A DNA stretch of 64,000 nt from Calendula officinalis (GCA_963853835.1 OY970821.1:47694646-47758645); one strand, 5' to 3'. Counted from the stretch's first letter, positions 43,150-53,851 are shown. Program-made: numbers and translations. Notes: generated by a model from the sequence alone, not told the origin.

Positions 43150-43645
43150 TGTTAGGTCACAACAACCCTGGTTTGTAATGTTAATTGATAGAATATTATA
43201 CTTAGAGAAATATTAAAGTGATAACACAAGAATATAGTCAATGTATAAATCCACTAAGTGTGGTATGCTGCGGAAAAGCAATACCACTGATCAATTACAA
43301 AAGATGTGAATGTGCAAAGTAAATTGGTGAGTACTCCTTTGCAAGATGATCTCTATTTATAATGTTATAGAGATCTTACATAAAGAGCAAAGGAGTAACC
43401 GAAGGACTAAGCAAGGAAAATGACTAAGATCAAGGGATTTGATCTTAGTCCGTTACTATACTGAGTATCACTTAGTCCTTCTACTCAGTATCACTATCTG
43501 ATACTGAGTACTGATACTGAGTTCTAATACTGATCACTCAGTATCAGACCTAAACTTAGCTATATTATTCTACATATTAATCAAAGCTAGTCTAGGTTGT
43601 TTTGTTATCTTAAGATCCAAAGGGGTAAGGCTTTTTGCCTTAACA
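43150..43645 (-). repeat. 5' LTR of copia-3
   Basis: 496 bp, one visible difference from the left LTR. It carries the same TATA box and TACTGAG cluster as copia-2, in opposite orientation. Confidence 0.95.
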
Positions 43646-44422
43646 GTATGAAGACCATCACAATGGTTTACATCAATCATCTATAACAATCACATAATCA
43701 ATGGCTAGTTAACTATTAGCATCATTTTCTCCAAAGTTACCAAACCCTAATTCCATAATTACCATATTTTTCATAGATCCATATTATGGATACATTTTCC
43801 TTGTTAAAATACCATAGATCTAAGTCATACTACTTCCATTTAACCATTTATGTACAAATCCAAAACTAGGGTTTGTGATTCAAGCTTTCCCTACTTGAAT
43901 CTAAGGCTTACAACACAGGAGGGATGAAGATTTACCGTTGATCTTTAATTATGAGCAAGAATCTCCAAGATCTAGTGAAGATTAAGCTCCAATCGCCACT
44001 TTACACTCAGAAATCGCACACACAATTTGAGAGGAGAAAACTAGGGTTTGTGTGTGTAATAAATGAGAAAATCCCGACTTTAATGCTGGTGTCGGATAAG
44101 TTCACGATCGTGAACACGAGTTCACGCCGCGAACTATATTGAACACGCATAGTTCGCGATCAGGAACTGGTTGGGAACTCTTCACGTCTGGCAACCAAAT
44201 TCTCTGCCTCGTGTTCGCGAACGCGAACTTAAGTTTGCGCCGTGAACTTCCTGTGCAGCCAAGGCTTCACTTTTTCACCCTTGATCCAACTCGGTTTCGT
44301 CCATAACTTCCTCGTACGGTGTCCAAATGGCACGAAACCAGTTCCCACGAGTTTTAAACGAATTATCTATAATTATCATATTTTTGTACAATTTATTTAT
44401 TTACAAATTTCGGGTCATTACA
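43646..44422 (-). repeat. 5' LTR of gypsy A, segment 3 of 3
   Basis: It resumes after copia-3 with the GTATG copy and ends GGGTCATTACA at 44422. It contains a CpG-rich block with GTTCGCG/CGCGAAC and GTTCACGATCGTGAAC palindromes (44096-44262), the counterpart of the GC block in gypsy B. The LTR end resembles that of gypsy E at 50860. Confidence 0.88.
44096..44262. promoter_or_regulatory. CpG-rich palindromic block in gypsy A LTR
   Basis: Several perfect or near-perfect palindromes built on TTCGCG and TTCACG, for example GTTCACGATCGTGAAC, in otherwise AT-rich DNA. A similar block lies at 50534-50700 in the gypsy E LTR. A regulatory or methylation role is inference. Confidence 0.5.
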
Positions 44423-45611
44423 AGTTTAATCTCAGTTCCGCTTTTAGGGATTAAACTAGCTAGTTGGTTTAACCGGCAAGAACAACCTCATGTTCCTGAC
44501 AGTATGGTTTTTACCAAGTAAACTAGGTGGTCGACCCAGTGGGTTGATCAGTGTTATGAAACCCTGCAGAAGTGATTATATGACCCAGGTATTCTACTTG
44601 ATTTGTGCCAAACACACATTTACTAATCTTAGCATACAATGTGTGAATTCCCATAGTCTCTTATATTAACTGCAAATGCTTGACATGATCATACTTATTC
44701 TGGCTGTATACCAGTATGTCATCAAAGAAAACCAAAGCAAATTTTCTTAAGTAAGGCTTGAAAACCTCATTCATTAGGGATTGAAATGTTGAAGGAGCAT
44801 TTGGCAAGCCAAAGGGCATGACTAGAAATTCATAGTGACCTTCATTTGTCTTGAATGCAGTTTTGTAAATATCATCTTCCCTCATTCTTATTTGGTGGTA
44901 GCCTGACCTTAGGTCAAGTTTAGAAAACATTTGAGCACCACTGAGTTCATCAATTAACTCTTCAATAACAGGAATAGGGAATTTATCCTTAATAGTTTAC
45001 TTATTGAGTTGCCTATAATCAATGCACATTCTCCAAGTGCCATCTTTCTTCTTAACCATAACAATAGGAGAAGCAAAAGGACTGTGGCTAGGTCTTATAA
45101 CACCTGCTTCTAATAGTTCCTTGACCATTTGCTCAATAGCATCCTTCTGATTTGGAGGATACCTATATGGTCTTATGTTAATAGGAGGGATGCCATCAAC
45201 TAATGGAATGTTACGGTCATGTGACCTCTGAGGAGGTAAAGCTTTAGGAACAGCAAAGATATCTTGATAGCTTTTCAACAGATCATCCATTTCAACACTA
45301 ATAACACCATCATTCTGGTCATTAGTAGTGGTTGTCATCAAAGAACAAGTTGCATGGTAAATGCATACCCACATGGATGCTAATTCAGCTGTAATTTGAT
45401 TGATCTGTTTTTTAATATGTTTTCCATGCATCCACTGCAACACAGGCTGTTTAGTGCCCCTAAGTAACACCTTCCTTTCATTGTGAACAAAGCCCATGTT
45501 GAGCTCTTTGAAATTCCATTGTATATTCCCCAAGGTGGCCAACCATTGTATCCCCAATACTAAATCACATCCTCCTAATGGTAATAACATCACATTTGTG
45601 ACATATTTCTA
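44423..45611 (-). pseudogene. pol: Element F pol: protease end and RT, truncated
   Basis: The frame continues from gag-protease through LGIQWLATLG (protease end). RT blocks follow: SPFASPIVMVKKKDGTWRMC, then MFSKLDLRSGYHQIR, VMPFGLPNAPSTFQ and FFDDILVYS (the catalytic aspartates are present). In-frame stops occur at 45609-45611 and 44997-44999, and another near 44660. Past that, weak similarity (YAKISKCVFG, VEYLGHII) continues to about 44560 before the sequence degenerates, and the gypsy A LTR cuts it at 44422. Confidence 0.85.
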
Positions 45612-46876
45612 GTCCTGCAGTAACCATGAGAAATTCTTACAAGCATAATAACTCATCATACTATTACCGTCTGCCACTAAAACTTGCAAAGGATTAGTAC
45701 TTATCAATCTGCATCCTAATTTCTTTGCTGTTTGGAGGTCAAGGAAATTGTGAGTACTTCCTGAATCAATCAGGATATGTAACACCTGTTTACCAACATA
45801 ACCTTTGACTCTCATGGTTTGAAAAGCACCCATACCAGAGAGTGCATTCAATGATATGTGCAAATTCTCAGCACTTTTACTTGTTTCACCAACCTCACAT
45901 TCCTGCACTAACAGATCCAGTGTATCTTCCATTTCATCAGTAATAAATTCCTCACATGCCAACACTCCCAGAGAAAACATCTGGCCACTGCATTTGTGAC
46001 CAGGAATGTACCGTTGATCACAGTAAAAACAAAGGTTCTTAGCTCCTTTGTACTCAATTTCTTTTTGTGTCAATTGTTTTCTGACAGGTGTATTAGTAGG
46101 TTTGGCATATACTGGTGATGGTAACAACAAAGGAGTATTATTAGTTGCAGGTATTAAATTGGAAGTATATGATCCAATAGTCTTGTTGTTATTATTTTGA
46201 GTGAATTTAGGAGTTGGAAGAATCAGACTATTATACCTTGCCTTAGTAGCTGCAATTGTGGCCTCTTGCATTTTTTCCAAACAATACACATCAGCCAACA
46301 CTTTAGGTTTAAACATTCTTATAGGTAGGCTGATTTCAGGCTTTAATCCTCCCATATACAAGCTAACTGCAACTTCCTCATTCAACTCCACCTTATTCAA
46401 CACAACTTCAAAATCATTTTGATATTGATGCACTGTATCTGTCTGTTTGAGGTTTTTAACTCTCCAATAGGATCCTCAAACGATGTACCAAAACGTTTCT
46501 CAATTTCAACCTCATATGTTTGCCAAGGTATATTATCACCAAATCTCTTAATCAATTGCTGATGCCACACTAAATCCTGATCATACAAATGGATCGAAGC
46601 TAGTTTCACTTTCTGTTCGTCATTTATTCCATCAATTTTGAAGAATTGTCGGCACCTATAGATCCATGCCTTGACATCTGTTCCAGAAAATTGAGGAAAT
46701 TCAAGCTTCATCAACCTTCCATATTGACGGCTGCTTCCTTCGCCATTACGTAATTTCTGGATCTCTGCATCTGCGAATTGTTGACTAATCAACATTCCGT
46801 CCATACTACTTTTATACTCGCCAGAGAATTGTTGAGCTCTGTTACAGTCGTAATCAGCTCTTGATGCGATAATCAA
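45612..46876 (-). pseudogene. gag: Element F gag and protease
   Basis: The gag core is recognisable by LEFPQFSGTDVKAWIYRCRQF, KVKLASIHLYDQDLVWHQQ and VAVSLYMGGLKPEISLPIRM, a signature of plant chromovirus-type gag. A CxxC-x-H-x-C knuckle-like CFYCDQRYIPGHKC follows, then protease with LIDSGSTHNFLD. A single-base loss near 46452 shifts the frame between the two gag halves. The start at 46876 is the first ATG of the long frame; the true start may lie slightly upstream. Confidence 0.82.
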
Positions 46877-46989
46877 ATCATCTCAGCCCCTGAATCGCGA
46901 AGACCGTCATCCATTGCTCCAGCACGAGTCGTAATCACCATTTCAACAATGAATTGTGAAAATTAATCGTTGATTATGCCATGAAAGGA

Positions 46990-47001
46990 GCTCTGATACC
47001 A
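46990..47001 (-). other. Primer-binding site of element F
   Basis: Minus-strand TGGTATCAGAGC, two bases from the LTR boundary at 47004. Confidence 0.85.
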
Positions 47002-47003
47002 AT

Positions 47004-47328
47004 TGATAAGATCAATTCGAGAGTTCACTTAAGAACTGTGAATCGATTAACAATACAGGGAATTAAATTAAGAACGAATACCGAATGATTGTTATTCAAT
47101 ATAAATCATAGTTACAATTCGAGAGAATTACAATTGTAAGGGAGAAAATACAATTCATAAACTGAAATGAGCTAATGCTTCATTCGGTACTTAACGGAGG
47201 AGTTAGTCAACTGTTTCGTCAAAGTTAACTACTCTAACAACCCCGAACGACTACAACTAATTTGTCACGTGATAAACACGTGACTTCATATATTTCTTTA
47301 TTACACGTATTAAAACGAGGTCGTATCA
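47004..47328 (-). repeat. 5' LTR of element F
   Basis: 325 bp with inverted ends TGATA...TATCA. Flank ATCCA (47329-47333) is the expected target duplication, but the other copy is outside the window. Confidence 0.8.
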
Positions 47329-48860
47329 ATCCATCTATGTTGAAGAAATCCTTGACCTCAACTTTTCTATCAACAACCCAAACTTTTCTTTCAACAACCC
47401 AAACGCTTCATCTTGCTTCTTATCCCACACAAACTTCTCACTTGTCCTAGTTAACTTTGTGAGTGGAACCGCGATTTTCGAGAAATCTTGTATAAATCTC
47501 CACTAATATCCAGCTAACCCAAGAAAACTTCTAACCTCAGTAGGAGTTCTCGGAGGCTCCCAATTTGAAACAGCTTCAATCTTGGACGGATCAACTTTAA
47601 TACCATCACGTGACACCACGTGACCAAGGAATTGCACCTCCCGCAACCAAAACTCACACTTTGAAAACTTGGCATATAACGTTTCCCATTTCAACACATC
47701 TAATACTTGCCTCAAATGTCCCTCGTGTTCTTCCTCGGTTTTCGAGCATATCAAAATATCATCAATGAACACGATCAAAAATTTATCTATATGGTTTACA
47801 AACCCGATTCATCAAATCCATAAAAATTTCCGGCGCATTCGTAAGCCCAAACGGCATCACTAGGAACTCATAATGCCATATCGTGTATGAAAGGCCGTCT
47901 TCTTGGTGTCGCCTTCTTTCACCCGAACTTGGTCATAACACGACTTCAAATCAATCTTTGAGAAATAACCGACACCTTGCAATTGATCGAACAAGTCATC
48001 GATTCTCAGCAATGGGTAACGGTTCTTTATAGTTACCTTGTTCAACTCACGGTAGTCGATGCACATTCTCATCAACCCGTCTTTCTTCTTGACAAATAAC
48101 ACCGGGGCACCCCACGGAGACGAACTAGGACGAATAAAACCCTTATCTAATAATTCTTGCAATTGAGTCATCAATTCCCGCATCTCGATAGGAGCTAAAC
48201 GATACAGAGCACGAGCAATCAGCGTCGCTCCTGGAACTAGATCGATCTTGAACTCAACTTGTCTCTTCAGTGGCAAACCGGGTAAGTCATCGGGAAACAA
48301 TTTGGGAAAATCCCGAATAATTTTAACATCATCAACCGCTTTCTTTTCCTTTCGGCCATCTAACACATATGCAATAAACGATGCACAACCCTTCGACAAA
48401 CATTTCCTCTCCTTGATGGAGGTAATCACATTAGGCATGTGATGTCGTTTTTCCCCATACACACACACTTTCTCATTCTCGGGAGTCTTGATCGATACTA
48501 TCTTCCTACCACACAATATCTTGGCTTGGTGCATACGCAACCAATCCATACCGATAACCACATCAAAAGCTTTGATTCCCATGGGCAACAAATCGACTTT
48601 GAACTTTTTCCCATCTATTTCTTATTCACAATTCCTATAAATACATCCAATCGTTGAGGTTTTCCCATTCGCTACCTCTATCTCATAAATTTCATCTAAC
48701 TATTCTGATGGCACATTCAACTTACTACGAAACTCATGAGCCACAAACGAATAAGTGGAACCCGAATCAAACAATATATGAGTTGGCAAGGAGTTAATGA
48801 CTAAAGTGCCTGACACCACATCGTGCGCCTCCTTCGCCTCCTCCCGAGTGAGTAGGAAGG
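47329..48860 (-). pseudogene. pol: Gypsy E protease and RT
   Basis: Protease with LFDSGSTYSFVAHEF lies just right of this region, and its end (VVIGMDWLR) at about 48545. RT blocks are SSPWGAPVLFVKKKDG, YFSKIDLKSCYDQVR and VMPFGLTNAP, then FIDDILICSKTEEEHE and FLGHVVSRDGIKVDPSKIEAV. A frame change near 47860-47780 and a stop at 47503 break it. The RNase H start (PLTKL-type) is degraded. It is cut at 47329 by element F. Confidence 0.85.
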
Positions 48861-49853
48861 CTCGCCCATTCACCTTAGCCGGCTCCACCTTCTTTTGAGC
48901 CGTGGAAACAAGTGACTCGGTTCCTTTCTTCGGGCACACATTTCTATAATTCCCCTTCTCATGGCATGAGTAGCACTCCACATCGACCAACGACTTGGCC
49001 TTACAATCCCAAGCTTTATGCCATGTTTTGCCACAACTATAGCAAGATTTCGACCCACCTTGGCATTCGCCGGTATGATTCCTCCCGCACTTTTTGCACG
49101 AGGCAACACGTCCTTACTTAGAGAAGCTCGATGTGAACTTCCCTTTCTTGAACGTACTCGAGCCGCTCTCGGCTTTCCTTTTCTCGCCCACATGGGCCCT
49201 CTCGGCAACCTTTGCCTCATTTACCTCTTCCACACCCCGTCAACCTCTCATCCGAATAAGTTTTAGCAACAAACGAGAGCAATCCCGTGAACTCTCCCGA
49301 GTATTCTTCGACCGACAAATCACCCTTCTTTAGGGTCACAAACTCTCTCTATCACCTCCCTTCCGAGGGTCTCATACACAATATCCCACCAAATCATGGC
49401 ATCTTCTTTCAACAATTGTGACGCATACGTCACCATATCGGCCTTCTTGCACTTGTTACTTCCGATGACCCGCTCGGTCTCTCGGACCCACCTCATAGTA
49501 ACCTTCGGGTCCGAACTACCCGTGTACACATTTGGCTTACAAGCCATCATGAAGGATTTCTCCTCTCGGGTACCACTAACCCCGGTTCTCTCATCCGACC
49601 TAGCCTCGGATTCACGGTCTCCTTACAACTTCTCACGCTTTCCCATGATACGGTGCACTTCCTCGGCCACCGTCCCTTTGATTTTCTCGAGCATAGTTTG
49701 GAGGTCCGCCATTGTTACCGGAGTCTTTTTAGCTCTGACCTCTGATTCATCTTCTCTATGCATCGTCGGTTGACTTCCTTGTCCAACCTGAACCTCGACA
49801 TCATGTATCTCTTCCTGATTTTGTGGAGCTTTTCCACTTCTACGCGTATTCAC
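48861..49853 (-). pseudogene. gag: Gypsy E gag
   Basis: Starts MNTRRSGKAPQNQ at 49853. It contains VTMRWVRETERVIGSNKCKK and SQLLKEDAMIWWDIVYETLG, matching the gag core of A and B, then CYSCHEKGNYRNVC as the last knuckle. A stop after GKREKL near 49623, frame changes near 49320 and a deletion between 49320 and 49220 destroy it. Confidence 0.82.
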
Positions 49854-49959
49854 CGTTTTCTTTCGTTTCCGACTATACGAAAGACATCAAATAATTTAGT
49901 ACCTCATCTACACAAATAATTGACTAACTCAACACATCTAAATGTAATGTATTTTCATG

Positions 49960-50860
49960 GCTATGTACTCAGTAAAGTTCACACGTACTCACCGTAGAAA
50001 ATCTTGCTCCAAATGTTTTCCTTGAACACAATCCTTTCTTCCCAACTAGTTAGCACTTTTCCAAGACTTCACCAAAAGCCCTATTAAACAATCACACCTT
50101 GTTCAACAGCATAAACTACTAATAATCAACCCTTTTATCACTAGATACCCTTAAATTACATTTTCTCCCAATTTTGGTGACTTCCAAAACCCTAGGTTTT
50201 TATACATTTTAAGATTCTTACAAATCTTAAGCATACACTTGATTCCTTTGTTAAAATACCATCTATTAAATGTATACAATATTTATTTTCACCATTTAAG
50301 AAAACCCCAAGAACTAGGGTTTGAGATTCAAGCTTTTACTTCCATGGATCTAAAGCTATAAACATCAAGGAGTGAAGATTTACCTTTAATCTTCCCTTAG
50401 AAGTGAAATCACCCAAGATTTGATGAACAAAACAACCTCAAACAACCCTTGCACTCGAAAATCACCAAGGTGAGAAAAGTAGGGTTTGCAATGCCATTTA
50501 ATGGCTGAAACCCGTATTTAATGTTGGTCTCGTAATAGTTCGCGTTCGTGAACCCGAGTTCGCGCCGCGAACTTCCAGCTTCGCGAATTCTTCATGTTCG
50601 TGATCCTGGTCGTGAACTCTTCGTATCAGCATCCCAAAATCGTTGTCCAAAGTTCACATTCGTGAACTTGAGTTCGCGTCGCGAACTTGTGCTGCAACCC
50701 AGGCTGCAGTTTTCATTCCTTGTCACAACCCGGTTCGTCCGTAATCATATCAAACGATGTCTATATGACCCGAAACCAATTCGCACGTATGTTAAATGAT
50801 TTATCCTTATTTATCATATTTTTACATAATCTATTTGATACAAAATATCGTGTTGTTACA
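49960..50860 (-). repeat. Partial 5' LTR of gypsy E
   Basis: The end TCGTGTTGTTACA at 50860 and a CpG-rich palindromic block at 50534-50700 match the gypsy A LTR. The stretch CTATGTACTCAG...GTACTCACC near 49970 matches an internal position of related LTRs, so the left third of the LTR is missing. Confidence 0.75.
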
Positions 50861-51497
50861 CATGTCAACAAAACAATAAAACCCAGGTTTAAACTTCTTT
50901 TTAATAGAATCATGTCTTTTTTTTAGAAATTTTTTGGTGTCCAAATCTGGTTTTTTGCCGATTGAGATATGTGATATAAGTCTATTTTAAAAGTGTTACA
51001 GGAGTCAGTGTGTCATGTAAGAAACGATAACAACATTTTAATGCTCTAACACACCATCTTGAAAATTAAGTACCTTCAACTTATACTTCCAACTTAGCAT
51101 TCACCTTTACGGTCAATTAATTTTAGTCTGATTTTTGATCTCTGTACTTAGAAATGTGTATTAGGATATTACACTTAGTGCATGTCCCTAACCAATATTT
51201 AGTTTGCCTTTTAAATTAAGGTGATGATTCATGGATCAGTGTGGTAGTTGCGTCGTTAAGGTGCGTGGTGGTCGTTTTGAAGTGGTTTTCTAGCGGAGCG
51301 GAACCGGGGAAGTGAGAATTATTAAAAGAAAAGTTACTTAGAATTTTGATTTGCTTAAAGAAGATTTAGAAATCCAAAAATTCCACTAATTTAGATTTGA
51401 ATTTATTTAAACATTAATTTTGATTTGCGTAAAGGAGATTCAGATTTCCAAATAATCTTTTTGCCCATCAAGTTCTACAGATCTGTTGTTAAAATTT
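50861..51497. other. Intergenic, nothing recognised
   Basis: AT-rich DNA without a supported frame, splice pattern or repeat I can assign. It borders the oldest retroelement on the left and a foldback repeat on the right. Confidence 0.5.
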
Positions 51498-52000
51498 ACT
51501 GTAAAAAAACTTGTGTTTTTTTATTTCATTTTTTTAATTTATGATTTATATGTATATTGTATGCATATTTTGTTAATTAAAGTAGTTATTCTAATAATTA
51601 ATATGAATAGGCGTGTAAATTTTATTAGTAAGAATCAAAATTTTCGAAGTCAATTTTGACTAATATTTTTAGTGGTAGGACGGGCTATTCCAATAGTAGC
51701 ACCCTAAATTATTCAAGTATTACACTAAAAACTCTATAACATGATAGTAACCTTTGGTTTTCTCTAACTTCACACTCACATTTTTAAAAGGGTGATACTA
51801 TAGGGACAACCCTTCCCATTGTTAAAGCATATTGGTCAAAGTGGACTTCGAAAATTGTGATTCTTACTAATAAATTCTACACGCTTATTCATATTAATTA
51901 TTAGAAAACTGCTTTAATTAACAAAGTATGCATACAATATACATATAAATCATAAATTAAATAAATAAAATAAAAAAAAAACACAACTTTCTTACAAAGT
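51498..52000. mobile_element. Foldback / MITE-like inverted repeat
   Basis: The left arm (51498-51665) and right arm (51829-52000) are near-complementary over about 165 bp, including TTATTAGTAAGAATC and TATGTATATTGTATGCATA. The spacer contains a second inverted pair, GGGCTATTCCAATAGTAGC near 51685 and its partner near 51795-51815. The whole can fold into a long stem with an imperfect loop. This could be one foldback element or a MITE nested in an inverted repeat. Target duplications were not clear. Confidence 0.65.
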
Positions 52001-52073
52001 ATGCTTACAATATACATGTTGGCCGTGTGGATTCCTATCTTCTGTTTGAAGTCGACCATATCACCATTGATAG

Positions 52074-52232
52074 TCATATGGTCCATAAAACGAACATTGG
52101 ACCTCCTTCGATCAACGTGGGTTTGTAAATTGAAACTTTACCGTATGGGTGACTCATCTCAAGATTTTCCAAAGCAATCAAAGGATGCTCATCCCAAAGT
52201 TGGTGATCCCTAACAAATTTTGCTGGAATAGT
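52074..52232 (-). pseudogene. Possible exon of a B3-like protein
   Basis: A splice-acceptor-like TTTCTTTTATCAG precedes 53 codons (52 residues and a TGA) beginning TIPAKFVRDH and including PYGKVSIYKPTLIEGG. 'IPxKFVRxH' is reminiscent of plant B3 DNA-binding domains (REM class), but the rest is not diagnostic. No partner exons were found nearby, and the foldback element lies just left. Treat as a remnant of unknown identity. Confidence 0.3.
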
Positions 52233-52277
52233 CTGATAAAAGAAACGAAATTAAATTTATACTACAAATTATAATGG

Positions 52278-52278
<1 letters not shown>

Positions 52279-52347
<69 letters not shown>
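52279..52347. repeat. (TA)n microsatellite 1
   Basis: About 34 uninterrupted TA units. The Ile-Tyr repeats it would encode are not a gene. Confidence 0.97.
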
Positions 52348-52349
<2 letters not shown>

Positions 52350-52919
52350 AGAAATTAAAAAGAAAAATCATACAATTTTTTTTTTTGTCATGGACGCACA
52401 CCATTTTACGATGAAGTAAATATTAACTTGTACTTAGTGATCACCAACATGCAGACTAGAACTCATATTAGAAACTTACAAAAGAATCTTATTTTGAAAA
52501 GTATTTTGATATAACAAAAGGAATGCATGAAGTCTTATACTCAAAACTTACAAAGACAACTAAATTTTTTGGCGGGATTGGTGATTTGTCGCGCATCACA
52601 ACTGTACAACCGCATCTCCAAACAAGTAAATAGTAATGTTGATTTCTGCTGCAACATCATCAAGATTTGCGTGCGAACAAAATCTGCTGCAACATGTGAA
52701 TCTTGATGATGCCGCACCAGTAAGCAATGACTCTAATTTATTTTCATATATGAAAATTAAGTTTGATCCATCAAAATAATGACAATTAGAGTCCAATATA
52801 TATAGCTGAAATTAAGTTAACTTTTAATTTCAAAGAAACTATCATTACGCATATTTTAGAATCTCAAGAAAATATTTGATTCTCCTGCAACTCTATCTGT
52901 GATGTGGTAAAAATCGAGG
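52350..52919. other. Intergenic with a short inverted repeat
   Basis: No coding signal. Near 52650-52720 the pairs CTGCTGCAACAT and AATCTTGATGATG / CATCATCAAGATT occur as a close inverted and direct repeat. Possibly the decayed end of a mobile element. Confidence 0.35.
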
Positions 52920-53214
52920 AAAACCATTTATTGTTGCGGTTATCGATGCATTTAATTTAAATCCCAAAATCAAATAAAAACGGTGCAGTTACACTGTTAT
53001 ATTTGTAAGTGCGATTTTGGTATTTGTTATTGCGGTTACACTGTTACGCGCTTAAATTTCAACTGACGGTTGATTTTCCCTCCTCAATTTGGCATTTACT
53101 GGCTGCAACTTTCGAGGCCCTTGGTTATTATATAAAGTTAACCAATATTCTTCTAAAATGGTAACCTTTGACCACAAGAAAATTATTAATCAAAAACCTT
53201 TCTTTGTTATTAAC

Positions 53215-53654
53215 ATGAGTTCCCAAAGCGAAAACGAATATCCGGTAGAAATTATGGAAATCGAGTCTTCTACCGACGACGATATTAACAACTACCGAAG
53301 TGAGGATCCTTTAGACTTGTCCCCATAGCCCAACCCAACAACCCAGTCCAAACTGTCACTAAAGCCCAACCCATTAACCTAGCCAAAACCATCCCCGAAG
53401 TCCAAACAGAACCCGAAGCCCAAACAGATTCCGAACCCGAAATTCCTATTGATCCTGAGTATGACGAGTATTATGTGAAAGTAATAGCCGATGCTCCTCA
53501 ATTTGTCCCACTAGTTCATGAATTCTTCAAATATAACAAAGTTGGTATTAATGTTCCTTCCTCTCCGGGTATGTATCCGGAGACATATACACAAGCCATC
53601 CCAGCCCTGGAGATTTTACAATTTGCTCGATCCATTGGGTTGATTGCGGCATGA
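53215..53654 (+). pseudogene. Unknown small coding region in the CACTA-like element
   Basis: From the ATG at 53215, 37 codons (MSSQSENEYPVEIMEIESS start, acidic) end at a stop at 53326-53328. The overlapping frame from 53328 continues for 108 open codons to a TGA at 53652-53654. It encodes a Pro/Gln/Glu-rich stretch and then PEYDEYYVKVIADAPQF and VGINVPSSPGMYPETYTQ. Codon use is more GC-rich than the surroundings, suggesting real coding ancestry. A one-base shift or a tiny intron would join the two parts. I recognise no family. Confidence 0.4.
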
Positions 53655-53748
53655 TACATTGTTTGTCAATGTAAGCTTAATATTATACTATTTGGGTATA
53701 ATTGTATTTACTAACTTTATGTTGTATATTTAATATATATATATATAT

Positions 53749-53770
53749 ATTGTGGAATGATTTTTTTTTT

Positions 53771-53851
<81 letters not shown>

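Larger units (their letters stand above)
32181..43645 (-). mobile_element. Copia-3: young SIRE/Maximus-type element, inverted relative to copia-2
   Basis: Flanked by perfect GTATG duplications (32176-32180 and 43646-43650). Both LTRs are 496 bp and differ by one visible base (C in the left copy, T in the right, near 43462). Length is 11465 bp, nearly identical to copia-2 throughout. It is inserted in the LTR of gypsy A on the minus strand. Gag has one nonsense codon, pol is intact, the first envelope-like frame is intact, and the second has a nonsense codon and a one-base deletion. Confidence 0.95.
10027..44422 (-). mobile_element. Gypsy A: outer Tekay-like element, interrupted by gypsy B, copia-3 and copia-1
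   Basis: The native sequence of A within this span is 10027-11566, 31444-32180 and 43646-44422. Removing the nested elements, each with its target duplication, leaves a gag remnant, a primer site at 11378-11389 and one continuous LTR of about 1.68 kb. A is inserted in the RT region of element F at 44422/44423. Its pol, 3' LTR and second target copy are left of the window. The gag and LTR resemble those of B and E, placing all three in one broad gypsy group. Confidence 0.85.
44423..47328 (-). mobile_element. Element F: chromovirus-like Ty3/gypsy, 5' part
   Basis: Minus-strand element with a short 5' LTR (47004-47328), primer site, gag, protease and part of RT. It is cut at 44423 by gypsy A, and the remainder must be left of the window. 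It differs from A, B and E in its short 325-bp LTR and its gag sequence, so it is a separate lineage. It is inserted at 47328/47329 in the RNase H/RT region of gypsy E. Confidence 0.85.
47329..50860 (-). mobile_element. Gypsy E: oldest visible element, 5' part
   Basis: Minus-strand gypsy related to A and B, with a partial 5' LTR (about 49960-50860), gag, protease and RT down to the element F insertion. The beginning of its internal region and the LTR/primer-site junction are missing. An LTR-internal sequence (CTATGTACTCAGTAAAG) lies only about 110 bp from the gag ATG, indicating a deletion. Many frameshifts are present. Confidence 0.82.

Noticed and set aside
52279..52347. Ile/Tyr repeat frames
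   Set aside because: They are translations of TA microsatellites (also at 53774-53849).
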